A stretch of DNA of 53,457 nucleotides from Streptomyces sp. S3(2020) (GCF_013044505.1 NZ_JABERD010000051.1:1-53457), one strand, 5' to 3'; shown: positions 13,843 to 22,711, numbered from the stretch's first letter. Numbers and translations: made by a program. The notes: generated by a model not told the origin, from the sequence alone.

Positions 13843-15366
13843 ATGACCGGACCACGGCACTACATCACCACGACCATTCCCTACGTCAACGCCCGACCGC
13901 ACCTGGGCTTCGCCCTGGAACTCGTGCAGGCGGACACACTGGCCCGCCACCACCGGCACCGCGGCGGGCAGGTGCGGCTGCTGAGCGGGACGGACGACAA
14001 CTCCCTGAAGAACGTCCTCGCCGCCGAGGCCGAGGGCGTCGGTGTGCGGGAGTTCGTCGACCGCAACGCCGACGCGTTCGCCGCGCTGCGCGACCCGCTC
14101 GCACTGTCCCTGGACGACTTCATCCGCACCAGCAGCGACCCCCGCCACCGCACCGGCGTGGAGCGGCTGTGGCGTCGCTGCGCGGCGGCGGGCGACCTGT
14201 ACCGCAAGGAGTACGAGGGCCTGTACTGCGTCGGCTGCGAGCAGTTCTGGACGCCGGACGAACTCGTCGACGGCAGATGTGCCGAGCACGGCACCGAACC
14301 CCAGCTCGTGGCGGAGGAGAACTGGTTCTTCCGGCTGTCCCGGTACGCCGATCGCCTCCACGACCTGATCACCGAAGGCACCCTGCGCATCGAGCCCGCC
14401 GCCCGCCGCAACGAGGTCCTCGCGCTCATCGCCGGCGGTCTGCACGACTTCTCCGTCTCCCGCTCCCACACCCGCGCCCGCGGCTGGGGCATCCCCGTCC
14501 CCGGCGACCCCGAGCAGGTCGTCTACGTGTGGTGGGACGCCCTGGGCAACTACGTCACCAGCCTCGGCTACGGCTCCGACGACCCCGCCTACGAGCAGTG
14601 GTGGGCGGCCGGGGACCGTCGTATCCATCTCGTCGGCAAAGGCGTCGTACGGTTCCACGCCGTGTACTGGCCGGCCATGCTGCTGTCGGCGGGTCTGCCG
14701 CTGCCCACCGACATCCTGGTCCACGACTATCTGACGGTCGGCGGGCGGAAGATCAGCAAGTCGGGGAACGGGACGGCCGTCGACCCCGTCTCCCTCGCCG
14801 CCGCCCACGGCACGGACGCCGTCCGCTGGTGGCTGCTGCGCGACGTGCCCCGGGTCGGGGACGCCGACTTCACCACTGAGCGGCTGACCGCCCGCGCCGA
14901 CGCCGACTTCGCCGGGGGACTGGGAAACCTGGTCCACCGGATCGTCACGATGGTCCACCGCTACCGCGGCGGGTCCGTGCCGCCGCTCGGCACCGACCGG
15001 TTCGCCGTGGCCACGCTGCTGGACGTGTGCCGCGAGGCACCCGGCCGCATCGACGCCGCGCTGGCCGGCTTCGACTTCCGCCGGGCCGTCGACGCCGCCT
15101 GGGACATCCTGGAGGAGGCCAACCGCTGTATCGACGCGACCCGCCCCTGGGAACTGGCCGGAGCGGAACGCCGTGGCAACAGCGACGCCGCCGAACGCCT
15201 CGACGCGGTCCTCGCCGCACTGGTCACGGCGTGCCGTGTGCTGGCGGACGAACTGCGGCCCTTCGTACCGGAGTCGGCCGCACGGATCGCACGACAGGTG
15301 ACCTCCGTCGACGGCGTGCTCCCGGAGGCGGAACCGCTCTTCGTCCGCCTCCGGGAGCGGCGCTGA
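13843..15366 (+). CDS. Methionyl-tRNA synthetase (second-type paralogue)
   Basis: A 507-residue class I synthetase of the MetRS family. The HIGH-type motif is PHLGF (H20), and the second signature reads SGTDDNSLKN where housekeeping MetRS has TGTDEHG. One zinc knuckle is present (CVGC at 129-132, then CAEH at 146-149), and the KMSKS loop is KISKS (303-307). The anticodon-binding helical domain is kept; there is no C-terminal dimerisation domain. AGGAGG precedes the ATG at 13843. Altered active-site motifs and the attenuator suggest a specialised or stress-induced copy, for example tolerant to a MetRS inhibitor or charging under Met starvation; both are inference. The gene is convergent with gudD. 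Confidence 0.85.
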   Translation: MTGPRHYITTTIPYVNARPHLGFALELVQADTLARHHRHRGGQVRLLSGTDDNSLKNVLAAEAEGVGVREFVDRNADAFAALRDPLALSLDDFIRTSSDPRHRTGVERLWRRCAAAGDLYRKEYEGLYCVGCEQFWTPDELVDGRCAEHGTEPQLVAEENWFFRLSRYADRLHDLITEGTLRIEPAARRNEVLALIAGGLHDFSVSRSHTRARGWGIPVPGDPEQVVYVWWDALGNYVTSLGYGSDDPAYEQWWAAGDRRIHLVGKGVVRFHAVYWPAMLLSAGLPLPTDILVHDYLTVGGRKISKSGNGTAVDPVSLAAAHGTDAVRWWLLRDVPRVGDADFTTERLTARADADFAGGLGNLVHRIVTMVHRYRGGSVPPLGTDRFAVATLLDVCREAPGRIDAALAGFDFRRAVDAAWDILEEANRCIDATRPWELAGAERRGNSDAAERLDAVLAALVTACRVLADELRPFVPESAARIARQVTSVDGVLPEAEPLFVRLRERR

Positions 15367-15368
15367 CG

Positions 15369-16619
15369 TCACCAGCGCGGCAGCCTCAACTCGTACGACG
15401 GGTCGAAGCGCCGCATGTAGCCGGTGTCGTCGCGGGCGCGTACGCCGGAGTCCAGGTACAGCCGGTGGAGCCGGTCCAGGGCGTCGTGGTCCAGTTCGAC
15501 GCCCAGGCCCGGGCCCGTGGGGACCTTGACGTGGCCGTCGCGCAGTTCCAGGGCGCCGGGGACGATCACGTCGTCGGCGCTGTTCCACGGGTAGTGGGTG
15601 TCGCAGGAGTGGTCGAGGTTGGGGATGGCCGCGGCGACATGGGTCATGGCGGCCAGGCTGATGCCGAGGTGGGAGTTGGAGTGCATGGAGAGGGCGAGCC
15701 CGAACGCCTCGCAGACGGCCGCCAGTTCGCGGGTGCGGCGCAGCCCGCCCCAGTAGTGGTGGTCGGTGAGGAGCACCTGGATCGCGTTCCGCTCGATCGC
15801 GGGCCTCAGGTGCTCCCAGGCGATCACGCACATGTTGGTCGCGAGGGGGAGAAGGGAGTGCTCGGCCACCTCGGCCATGCCCTCGATCCCTCGCGTCGGA
15901 TCCTCCAAGTACTCCAGTACGTCGTCCAGTTCACGGGCGACGTACCGCGACGTCCCCACCGTCCAGGCCGTGTTGGGGTCCAGGCGCAGCGGCCGGCCGG
16001 GGAAGGCCTCCGCGAGCGCCTTGATCGCGGCGATCTCCTCGTCGGGAGGGAACACACCGCCCTTGAGCTTGAACGAGCGGAAGCCGTACCGCTCCTGCAT
16101 CAGCCGGGCCTGCTCCACGATCCCGGCCGGGTCCAGGGCCTCGCCCCAGTCGTCGCCGATCGCCGCGCGACCGTCGAGGGCGGGGTGCTCGGCCCACTTG
16201 TAGAAGAGATACGCCGCGAAGGGCACCGCGTCCCGGACCTTCCCGCCCAGCAGGTCGCTGACCGGGCGGCCGAGCAGCCTGCCCTGCGCGTCGAGGCAGG
16301 CGACCTCCACGGCCGAGGTGGTCCAGCCCCGTTCGTGGGAGCTGGGGACGGTGGCCAGGAGGGCGGCGTCGATCGCCGCCGCCATGGCCGTCGTGTCGAA
16401 GACGTCCATGCCGGGGACCACCTTCGCCGCCGCCTCAAGTCGCTCCAGGCGGGCCGTGCCGCCCGGGGACTCGCCCAGGCCCACCGTGCCGTCCTCCAGG
16501 ACGAGTTGGAGGATGATCCGCAGGGCGAGGGGCTCGTGGACGCCGTTGGAGTTGAGCAGCGGCGGGTCACGGAAGGCGATCGGGGTGACGATCAGTTCCT
16601 TGATCCGGGTGGGGTTCAT
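15369..16619 (-). CDS. gudD: Glucarate dehydratase (enolase superfamily)
   Basis: A 416-residue enolase-superfamily protein with the glucarate dehydratase residue set: catalytic FKLKG lysines at about 184 and 186, metal ligands Asp about 213, Glu about 239 and Asn about 262, and the His/Asp dyad LLTDHHYWGG (Asp about 286) with MHSNSHLG (His about 313). It dehydrates D-glucarate (some members also L-idarate or related acids) to 5-dehydro-4-deoxyglucarate. The start lies in an ATGA overlap with the next-step enzyme gene, and the substrate importer is encoded in the same operon. Some family members act on galactarate, so exact substrate use is open. Confidence 0.85.
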   Translation of the reverse strand: MNPTRIKELIVTPIAFRDPPLLNSNGVHEPLALRIILQLVLEDGTVGLGESPGGTARLERLEAAAKVVPGMDVFDTTAMAAAIDAALLATVPSSHERGWTTSAVEVACLDAQGRLLGRPVSDLLGGKVRDAVPFAAYLFYKWAEHPALDGRAAIGDDWGEALDPAGIVEQARLMQERYGFRSFKLKGGVFPPDEEIAAIKALAEAFPGRPLRLDPNTAWTVGTSRYVARELDDVLEYLEDPTRGIEGMAEVAEHSLLPLATNMCVIAWEHLRPAIERNAIQVLLTDHHYWGGLRRTRELAAVCEAFGLALSMHSNSHLGISLAAMTHVAAAIPNLDHSCDTHYPWNSADDVIVPGALELRDGHVKVPTGPGLGVELDHDALDRLHRLYLDSGVRARDDTGYMRRFDPSYELRLPRW

Positions 16620-17524
16620 GCGCCGACCACCTCCAGGCCGTGGTCGATGAGTTTCGCGAGGCGGGCCACATGCTCCGGGGTGGGGTCCAGGAGGGGGGCC
16701 CGTACGCCGCCCACGTCCAGGCCGCGCAGGGTCACGCCCGCCTTGACCAGGGCCACGGCGTATCCGGGTACCTCGTCGCGGAGCGCGACCAGCGGGCCGT
16801 AGAACTCGTCCAGGAGCGTCGAGAGCAGCGCCTCGTCGCCCTCGGTGAGCGCCCGGTGGAAGGCCAGGGCGATCTCGGGGGCGAAGGCGAACACCGCCGA
16901 CGAGTACAGGTCCACGCCGATGCCCTTGTAGGCGGGCGCGGTCATCTCCGCGGTGGGCAGGCCGTTGAAGAACCGGAAGTCCTTCCCGCCGGGCAGGGCG
17001 CGCACCGCGCGGACGATACGGTGCATCCGCTCGATGTCGCCGAGGCCGTCCTTGAGGCCCACGACGTTCGGCAGCGCGGCGATCTCGGCGGCCGTCGTCT
17101 CCGTCAGCCGGGCCGTGCCGCGCTGGTAGAAGATCACCGGGAGGTCGGTGACGGCCGTGACCTCCTCGACGTAGCGCACCAGGCCCTGCTGCGGTGCCGT
17201 CACCAGGTACGGCGGCAGCAGCAGGATGCCGTCGGCGCCGGCGCGTGCCACGCGGACGGCATGGTCGCGGGCGACCGGTGTCGGACCGCCCGCCGCGGCC
17301 AGGACGGGTACCCGGCCCGCGGTCGCCTCGACCGCGATCCGCGTCGCCCGCTCCAGCTCGTCGGCGGTCAGCGCGTGGAACTCACCGGTGCCGCAGGCGA
17401 CGAACACACCGCCCGCGCCCGCCGTGACCCCGGCTTCGATGTGCCGCGCGAGCCGTTCCCCGTCCAGCGAGCCGTCCATGGCGAACGGCGTGACCGGGAA
17501 GAACAGCACTCCTTGGAACTTCAT
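16616..17524 (-). CDS. kdgD: 5-dehydro-4-deoxyglucarate dehydratase
   Basis: A 302-residue DHDPS/NAL-family aldolase fold. The Schiff-base Lys lies in VVGLKDG (about 158), the catalytic Tyr in IFYQRGT (about 133), and GTGEFHALT (about 45-53) is the substrate-binding loop. FFPVTPF near the start and the adjacent glucarate dehydratase point to the decarboxylating dehydratase that turns 5-dehydro-4-deoxyglucarate into 2,5-dioxovalerate (alpha-ketoglutarate semialdehyde). The semialdehyde dehydrogenase that would complete the route is not in the window. The stop overlaps gudD by four bases. Confidence 0.88.
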   Translation of the reverse strand: MKFQGVLFFPVTPFAMDGSLDGERLARHIEAGVTAGAGGVFVACGTGEFHALTADELERATRIAVEATAGRVPVLAAAGGPTPVARDHAVRVARAGADGILLLPPYLVTAPQQGLVRYVEEVTAVTDLPVIFYQRGTARLTETTAAEIAALPNVVGLKDGLGDIERMHRIVRAVRALPGGKDFRFFNGLPTAEMTAPAYKGIGVDLYSSAVFAFAPEIALAFHRALTEGDEALLSTLLDEFYGPLVALRDEVPGYAVALVKAGVTLRGLDVGGVRAPLLDPTPEHVARLAKLIDHGLEVVGA

Positions 17525-17548
17525 GTCTCCCTCGTAACTACGGTGTGC

Positions 17549-18493
17549 TCAGCCCTTGGTGGCACCGGCGGCGATGCCGGAGACCAGCGAGCGCTGGAGG
17601 AGCAGATAGACGATCAGGCTGGGGATCAGGGCGATGACCGCACCGGCGAGGACCACACCCGAGCCGACCACGGGGTCGGTGCGCAGGGTGGCCAGGGCGA
17701 CGGTGACCGTGTAGTCGGTGGGGTCCTTGGCGGCGATCAGGGGCAGCAGGTACTGGTCCCAGATCATGATGAACCCGAGGACGCCGGCCACGCCGAGCGC
17801 GGGCCTGCACAGCGGCAGGATGATCTGCCACAGCATCCGCAGCTCGCCGACGCCGTCGAGACGCGCCGCCTCCTCGATCTCGTCGGGGATGTCCCGCATG
17901 AACTCGGTCAGCATCATCACCGAGAAGCCCCAGGCGCCCAGCGGCAGGATGACGCCCCAGACCGTGCCCTTGAGGTCCAGGTGGACCACCGGCACATCAC
18001 CGAGGACCAGGGACAGCGGGATTGCGATGACCTCCTCGGGGAGCATCAGCGTCATCATGAACAGCATCATGACCAGCGCCTGGCCCCGGAACCGGTGCCG
18101 GGCCAGCGCGTACGCGGCCAGCGTGCACACCGCGAGCTGGAGCAGCAGGCCGCCGCCCGCGATGACCAGCGAGTTGCCGAGGTAGTCCCACATGCCCTGC
18201 GCGCCGGCCATCTTGAAGTTGGACAGCGTGGTGTCGTGCGGCAGGAAGGACAGCGAGGAGCCGCTGGGGTGGGTGGTGAAGGCGCCCGAGAAGATCGTCA
18301 GGAAGGGCGCCGCGAAGATCGCGAGGGCGAGCACACAGAGCAGGATCCGCAGACCCCAGGCGACTCCGGGCTTGTCGTTCCAGCCGAGGGCGGTGTCGAA
18401 GCGGGCCGGGGTGGTCCGCTGAGCCGTGCCGCTCCGTCCGGCCGGGGTGTCAGGGGCCGCCGGCCGGACGGGGTCGATGACAGGGGCGCTCAT
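17549..18493 (-). CDS. Carbohydrate ABC transporter permease, MalG type
   Basis: A 314-residue inner-membrane permease of CUT1 importers. After a soluble N-terminus of about 45 residues come six hydrophobic helices; the EAA loop that contacts the ATPase is EEAARLDGVGELRMLWQIILPLCRP. GGGGAGAA stands before the ATG, and the start overlaps the stop of the partner permease. Twenty-four bases separate it from kdgD. It should carry the acid-sugar substrate of the operon. Confidence 0.9.
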   Translation of the reverse strand: MSAPVIDPVRPAAPDTPAGRSGTAQRTTPARFDTALGWNDKPGVAWGLRILLCVLALAIFAAPFLTIFSGAFTTHPSGSSLSFLPHDTTLSNFKMAGAQGMWDYLGNSLVIAGGGLLLQLAVCTLAAYALARHRFRGQALVMMLFMMTLMLPEEVIAIPLSLVLGDVPVVHLDLKGTVWGVILPLGAWGFSVMMLTEFMRDIPDEIEEAARLDGVGELRMLWQIILPLCRPALGVAGVLGFIMIWDQYLLPLIAAKDPTDYTVTVALATLRTDPVVGSGVVLAGAVIALIPSLIVYLLLQRSLVSGIAAGATKG

Positions 18494-19395
18494 CGCGCTT
18501 CTCCCCTCTTGCGGAGGTAGTTGACCATGACGGTGAGCAGGAGCGTCACGCACAGCAGCACGACCGAGGCCGCCGAGGCGCCGCCGATGTCGTTGCGGGT
18601 GAAGCCCAGGGTGTAGGCGCGGGTCATCCAGACGTCGGTGGACCCGGCGGGGCCGCCGCCGGTGAGGACGTAGACCTCGGTGAACACACGCAGACCACGG
18701 ATCGTGGCGAGTGTGAGCACGATCATCAGCGCCGGACGGATCGCCGGGAGTGTGACGTGGCGCAGCCGCTGCCACAGCGAGACGCCGTCCATGGCCGCCG
18801 CCTCGTACAGCGAGCGGTCCACGCCCGCGAGACCGGCCAGGAAGATCACCATGTTGTACGGGGCCCAGATCCAGATGCCCATCGCCATCGTCGAGTACAG
18901 CGCGATGTTCGGGTTGTCGAGGAACTGGACGGTACCGAGTCCGAAGAAGTGCAGGCCGCTGTTGATCAGGCCGTCGGAGGTCGGGTAGTACATCAGCCGC
19001 CACAGCTCGCCGACGACCGCGGTCGCGGTGACGGCGGGCAGGAAGACGGCGGTACGAAGGATCTTGAGCGAGCGGGTCTGGCCCTCCAGCAACAGCGCGA
19101 GGGCGAACCCGAGCAGGATCGCGCCGACCGACTGGCCCATGCCCAGGATCAGGGTGTGCCCGATGGCGTCCTGGAAGCGGTGGTCGGTCAGGACCCGGGT
19201 GTAGTTCTCGACGCCGATCCACCGGTCGCCGAGGAAGGGCCGCACGTCGAAGAAGCTGAGCCAGATGCCCTTGGCCATCGGCCAGAACTTGAAGACGAGC
19301 GCGAGCAGCAGACCCGGAGCCAGGAAGAGCCAGGGGACGAGGGCCTTCCTGTCGAAGGCCCTGCGCGCGGTGGGGGCGGGTACGGTCGCGGTCAT
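18490..19395 (-). CDS. Carbohydrate ABC transporter permease, MalF type
   Basis: A 301-residue permease with six transmembrane helices, beginning ALVPWLFLAPGLLLALVF, and the EAA loop YEAAAMDGVSLWQRLRHVTLPAIRP. It is the partner of the MalG-type protein, with four-base overlaps on both sides. No ATPase gene is in the operon; Streptomyces CUT1 systems usually share the MsiK ATPase, which is the likely energiser here. Confidence 0.9.
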   Translation of the reverse strand: MTATVPAPTARRAFDRKALVPWLFLAPGLLLALVFKFWPMAKGIWLSFFDVRPFLGDRWIGVENYTRVLTDHRFQDAIGHTLILGMGQSVGAILLGFALALLLEGQTRSLKILRTAVFLPAVTATAVVGELWRLMYYPTSDGLINSGLHFFGLGTVQFLDNPNIALYSTMAMGIWIWAPYNMVIFLAGLAGVDRSLYEAAAMDGVSLWQRLRHVTLPAIRPALMIVLTLATIRGLRVFTEVYVLTGGGPAGSTDVWMTRAYTLGFTRNDIGGASAASVVLLCVTLLLTVMVNYLRKRGEAR

Positions 19396-20726
19396 TTCAG
19401 CAGCCCCTGGTCCTTGAGGTCACCGGCGAGGGTGTCGTTGAGCTCGTTGAGCTGTGAGCGGACGTCACCACCGCAGTACGTGAAGATCGAGTTCAGCGCG
19501 TCGGCGGTGTCCTGTTTGATGGGCGCGAAGTCCGGCGCGTTCGGGAACTGCTGGGAGGCGGTCTCGTAGGCCTTCTGTACGACGCTCCAGCGGGCGTCGT
19601 CGCGGACCTTCGCCGCGTCGAGCGTGGAGTTGACGGGGATGCGGACGACGGGCTGGTGGCCGTCGACGCTGGTCATGGCGATCCTCTGGCCCTCGGGGGA
19701 GACCAGGAACGCGGCCAGTGCCAGCTCCTGCTTGTCCTTGCCGGTCCTGGCGCCGAGGTAGACGTTCTCGCCGTCGGCCAGTACATCGCCGCTCGCCGGG
19801 CCCGCGGGGGCGGGGACGACCTCGTACTTGTCCTTGCCGAGCGCGGCGTCGAAGGTCGTGATGTTGTACGGGCCGGTCATGTACATCCCGGCGTTGCCGT
19901 CCTGGAAGTTGGTGGCGGTTCCCGTCACGGCGGTGATCGCGCCGGGCTGGATGACAGCGTTGTCACCGCAGAAGAGGTTGTCCTTCATCCAGGTCACGGC
20001 GTTCACCGCGGCGGCCGAGTCCATGGCCGGGGTGTACTTGCCGTGGCCGTCCGGCTTCACGATCCGGGCGCCGCCCTGCCACAGGAAGCTCGACCCCCAC
20101 CAGGCGGCGTAGCCGTTCTGGGCGCTGGCCGGCGCGACGATGCCGTAGGTGTCGGCCTTGCCGTCGCCGTCCGGGTCCTCGGTGGCGAAGGCCTTGGCGA
20201 CGGAGAGCATCTCCTGCCAGGTCGTCGGCGCCTTCAGTCCGAGCTTCTTCAGCCAGTCCGTGCGGATCATCAGGGTCTGGGCCTGGCGGGAGTACGGGAC
20301 TCCGTAGTGCTTGCCGTCGACGCCCACGGTGGACGCCCAGGACTTGTCGGTGATCTCGTCGCCACCCGCGATCGACGCGGGGTCGATCGGCTTGAGGAGC
20401 CCCTGGCTCTGATAGCTGCCCATCAGTGCCGTGTCGTTGATCATGACGTCCGGCAGGTCCTTGGTGGACGCCCGGCTCTGGAGCTGCTGGTCGAAGTTGA
20501 TGACCGGCTGGTAGTCGATCTTGATGCCGGTCTTCTCGGTGAAGGCCGCGAAGACCCGGTCGTACGTGGCGGCGGAGTCCGGGTTGCTGCGGGTCCACAC
20601 CTCCAGTGTGTTCGGGTCCGAGTCGCCGGCGCTGTCGGAACCGGAGCCGCAGGCGGCCGTTCCGAACGCCAGCGCCGTGACGGTGAGCGCGGCGGCCAGG
20701 CGGCGACTTCGTCGGCGATCGCCCAT
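19392..20726 (-). CDS. Extracellular solute-binding lipoprotein for the sugar-acid importer
   Basis: A 444-residue family 1 solute-binding protein. Lipoprotein signal: Arg-rich MGDRRRSRR, hydrophobic core, lipobox GTAAC with Cys at 26, then a Ser/Asp/Gly linker. The mature part starts NTLEVWTRSNPDSAATYDRVFAAF, the classical fold of CUT1 binding proteins. The ATG at 20726 has GGAG seven bases before it; an ATG two codons upstream is too close to that site. First gene of the operon with two permeases, kdgD and gudD, so glucarate or a related aldarate is the probable ligand. Confidence 0.88.
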   Translation of the reverse strand: MGDRRRSRRLAAALTVTALAFGTAACGSGSDSAGDSDPNTLEVWTRSNPDSAATYDRVFAAFTEKTGIKIDYQPVINFDQQLQSRASTKDLPDVMINDTALMGSYQSQGLLKPIDPASIAGGDEITDKSWASTVGVDGKHYGVPYSRQAQTLMIRTDWLKKLGLKAPTTWQEMLSVAKAFATEDPDGDGKADTYGIVAPASAQNGYAAWWGSSFLWQGGARIVKPDGHGKYTPAMDSAAAVNAVTWMKDNLFCGDNAVIQPGAITAVTGTATNFQDGNAGMYMTGPYNITTFDAALGKDKYEVVPAPAGPASGDVLADGENVYLGARTGKDKQELALAAFLVSPEGQRIAMTSVDGHQPVVRIPVNSTLDAAKVRDDARWSVVQKAYETASQQFPNAPDFAPIKQDTADALNSIFTYCGGDVRSQLNELNDTLAGDLKDQGLLK

Positions 20727-20737
20727 GAACATTCTCC

Positions 20738-20753
20738 GTTCATATCCGTGAAC
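20738..20753. promoter_or_regulatory. Inverted repeat in the 5' leader of the glucarate operon
   Basis: GTTCA and TGAAC are separated by six bases, between the predicted transcription start and the start codon. A candidate operator for a regulator encoded elsewhere; short and therefore weak. Confidence 0.3.
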
Positions 20754-20780
20754 TGGCTTCACGAATCTAAATGATCGCCC

Positions 20781-20810
20781 AAGCTAAGAAGCGTTACCGG
20801 GGTATGTCAA
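20781..20810 (-). promoter_or_regulatory. Promoter of the glucarate uptake and catabolism operon
   Basis: On the minus strand, a perfect TTGACA (20805-20810) is followed by an 18-base spacer and TAGCTT (20781-20786). The -35 lies inside the small palindrome ATGTC-AA-GACAT (20804-20815), which could also be a repressor site. The best promoter match in the window. Confidence 0.65.
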
Positions 20811-20854
20811 GACATGGATCGGAGATTTCACCGACGTCACAACTTCCCCCGACG

Positions 20855-21505
20855 TCACCGCGACCGGGCCACGCGGAACCCCACGTCGTCCACCCGGAAG
20901 GTGGGATGACTGCGGCGCCGCACGGAGGCCCGGCAGCTCCAGTGCTCGTCGAACCAGCCACCGCCGCGCAGCACCCGGTAACTGCCGTAGACCTCGGCGT
21001 CGTACACGTCCCAGCACCACTCCCACACATTGCCGAGGGTGTCGTACAGCCCCCACGCGTTGGGCCGCCTTCCGCCCACCTCGTGGATCCGCTCGTCCGA
21101 GTTGCCGCGGTACCACGCGATGTCGTCCAGGGGTCCGTAGCGCGGGCCGGTCGTCCCGGCGCGGCACGCGTGCTCCCACTCCGCCTCGGTCGGCAGCCGG
21201 TAGCCGTCGGCCGAGGCGTCCCAGTCCACGTGATCACCGCCGGGGGACAGGCGGTAGGCGGGCTTCAGGCCGTCGCGCTCGGACAGGGCGTCGCAGAAGC
21301 CGACCGCGTCCCACCACGAGACGCCCTCGACCGGCAGCCGCCCTGTCTCGGCCGCGGCGGGACGCGCGCCGGTGACCTGTGCGTACAGCGCCTGGGTGAC
21401 GGGGTGCGCCGAGAGTTCGTAGGGCGCGACCTCGACCGTCCAACTGCGCTGTGTCCTGCGGTCCGACAGCGTGACCCGCCCGGCCGGCACGGTGATCATG
21501 TCCAT
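20855..21505 (-). CDS. SUMF1/formylglycine-generating-enzyme-like protein without the Cys pair
   Basis: A 216-residue single SUMF1-fold domain: VEGVSWWDAVGFCDAL, GYRLPTEAEWEHACRAG, NAWGLYDTLGNVWEWCWD and YRVLRGGGWFDEHWSCRASVRRR are the consecutive signatures of the family. Formylglycine-generating enzymes use two copper-binding Cys five residues apart near the C-terminus; here the first is Cys191 but the second position is Arg196, so canonical FGE activity is unlikely. Other SUMF1 relatives (EgtB, NirV, ligand-binding domains) do other chemistry. The ATG lies 12 bases after the AlaRS-like stop, so both are probably in one message under the Ala attenuator. Confidence 0.82.
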   Translation of the reverse strand: MDMITVPAGRVTLSDRRTQRSWTVEVAPYELSAHPVTQALYAQVTGARPAAAETGRLPVEGVSWWDAVGFCDALSERDGLKPAYRLSPGGDHVDWDASADGYRLPTEAEWEHACRAGTTGPRYGPLDDIAWYRGNSDERIHEVGGRRPNAWGLYDTLGNVWEWCWDVYDAEVYGSYRVLRGGGWFDEHWSCRASVRRRSHPTFRVDDVGFRVARSR

Positions 21506-21517
21506 GAACGGGGGAGT

Positions 21518-22711
21518 CTAGCGGCGGAGACTGTCCAGGCCCTGCGGGCTGCGCAGCCCGACGACGAGATCGCGGGGCAGGCCGTGCGTGTCATGCAGGT
21601 AGTGGTAGTCCTGCTCGCTCAACCGCCCTTGGTACCGAGGCAGGGAGAGAACGCGGCGGCCCCGGTCGAGGAGCTCGCCGAAGCGGCGTTCCTCGTCCAG
21701 GAGCACCTTGCGCACCGGGGTGGTGCCGCCCGGCAGCCGGAAGTGGTCCAGGGTGTGCTCGACGAGCTCCGGCGGCAGGTCGGACAGGGTGCGGGTGGGG
21801 TCGTGCCGCCAGAGGGTGGTGAGGACGCGGCGGACCAGGCGGCGCAGGACGTAGCCGCGGCCGGTGTTGGACGGCCGGACACCGTCCCCGATGACGACGA
21901 TCCCGGACCGCAGATGGTCGCAGACCAGCCGCAGTGACGGCGTCCCGTCCAGGTCCCACAGGGGCGGAAGCAGGCGCGTCCACGGCTCGAACAGGTCGGT
22001 GTCGTAGACCGAGTCATGGCCCTGGAGGACGGTCATGAGGCGTTCCAGACCCATGCCCGTGTCGATGGACGGCTGCGGCAGCGGGGAGAGGCCGCCGTCC
22101 TCGTGGCGGCGGTAGCGCATGCTGACGTGGTTCCAGACCTCGACCCAGCGCGGGTCGGTGGTGGGGGTGCCCACGGGTGGGGTGTCGCCGGTCCACAGGA
22201 AGATCTCCGAGTCGGGGCCGCACGGGCCGACGGGGCCGTTGGACCACCAGTTGTCCTCGACGGTCTGTTCCACGGGCACCCCCAACTCCTGCCAGGTGGA
22301 CAGGGATTCGGTGTCGGGGCCGACCTGTTCGTCCCCGCCGAAGACCGTGACGTACAACTGCTCGTCCGGGATGCCGAATCCGTCGCGCAGCAGCTCGTGG
22401 CCCCAGCGCAGGCTACGTGAGTGGCCGTAGTCGCCGAGCGACCAGGAACCCAGCATCTCGAAGACGGTCAGATGCGTGGAGTCGCCGATCTCGTCGAGGT
22501 CGGTGGTGCGCAGACAGCGCTGGACGTTGACCAGGCGCCGGCCCTCGGGGTGCGGACGGCCTTCCAGGTACGGGGTGAGGGGGTGCATGCCGGACGTGGT
22601 GAACAGCACCGGGTCCGAGGGCGGTGGCAGCAGGGTGCCACCGGTGACGAGGTGGTGTCCGCGCTCGACGTAGAAGTCCGTGAAGGTGCGCAGGATCCGG
22701 TCGGTGTGCAT
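21518..22711 (-). CDS. Alanyl-tRNA synthetase-like protein without editing and C-terminal domains
   Basis: A 397-residue class II synthetase. The AlaRS catalytic core is complete: LVNVQRCLRTTDLDEIGDST then FEMLGSWSLGDY (motif 2, about 60-95), GPCGPDSEIF, SIDTGMGLERL and motif 3 NTGRGYVLRRLVRR. The protein ends just after the tRNA-recognition helices (LHDTHGLPRDL), whereas a housekeeping AlaRS continues for some 450 residues of editing and C-Ala domains. E. coli fragments of about this size still aminoacylate, so charging or adenylation without proofreading is plausible. The ATG at 22711 has GAAGGAA upstream. It lies behind an Ala-rich leader and attenuator. Confidence 0.85.
   Translation of the reverse strand: MHTDRILRTFTDFYVERGHHLVTGGTLLPPPSDPVLFTTSGMHPLTPYLEGRPHPEGRRLVNVQRCLRTTDLDEIGDSTHLTVFEMLGSWSLGDYGHSRSLRWGHELLRDGFGIPDEQLYVTVFGGDEQVGPDTESLSTWQELGVPVEQTVEDNWWSNGPVGPCGPDSEIFLWTGDTPPVGTPTTDPRWVEVWNHVSMRYRRHEDGGLSPLPQPSIDTGMGLERLMTVLQGHDSVYDTDLFEPWTRLLPPLWDLDGTPSLRLVCDHLRSGIVVIGDGVRPSNTGRGYVLRRLVRRVLTTLWRHDPTRTLSDLPPELVEHTLDHFRLPGGTTPVRKVLLDEERRFGELLDRGRRVLSLPRYQGRLSEQDYHYLHDTHGLPRDLVVGLRSPQGLDSLRR

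Noticed and set aside
20855..21505. Formylglycine-generating enzyme for sulfatases
   Set aside because: The second copper Cys is Arg and no sulfatase gene is nearby; only the SUMF1 fold is supported.
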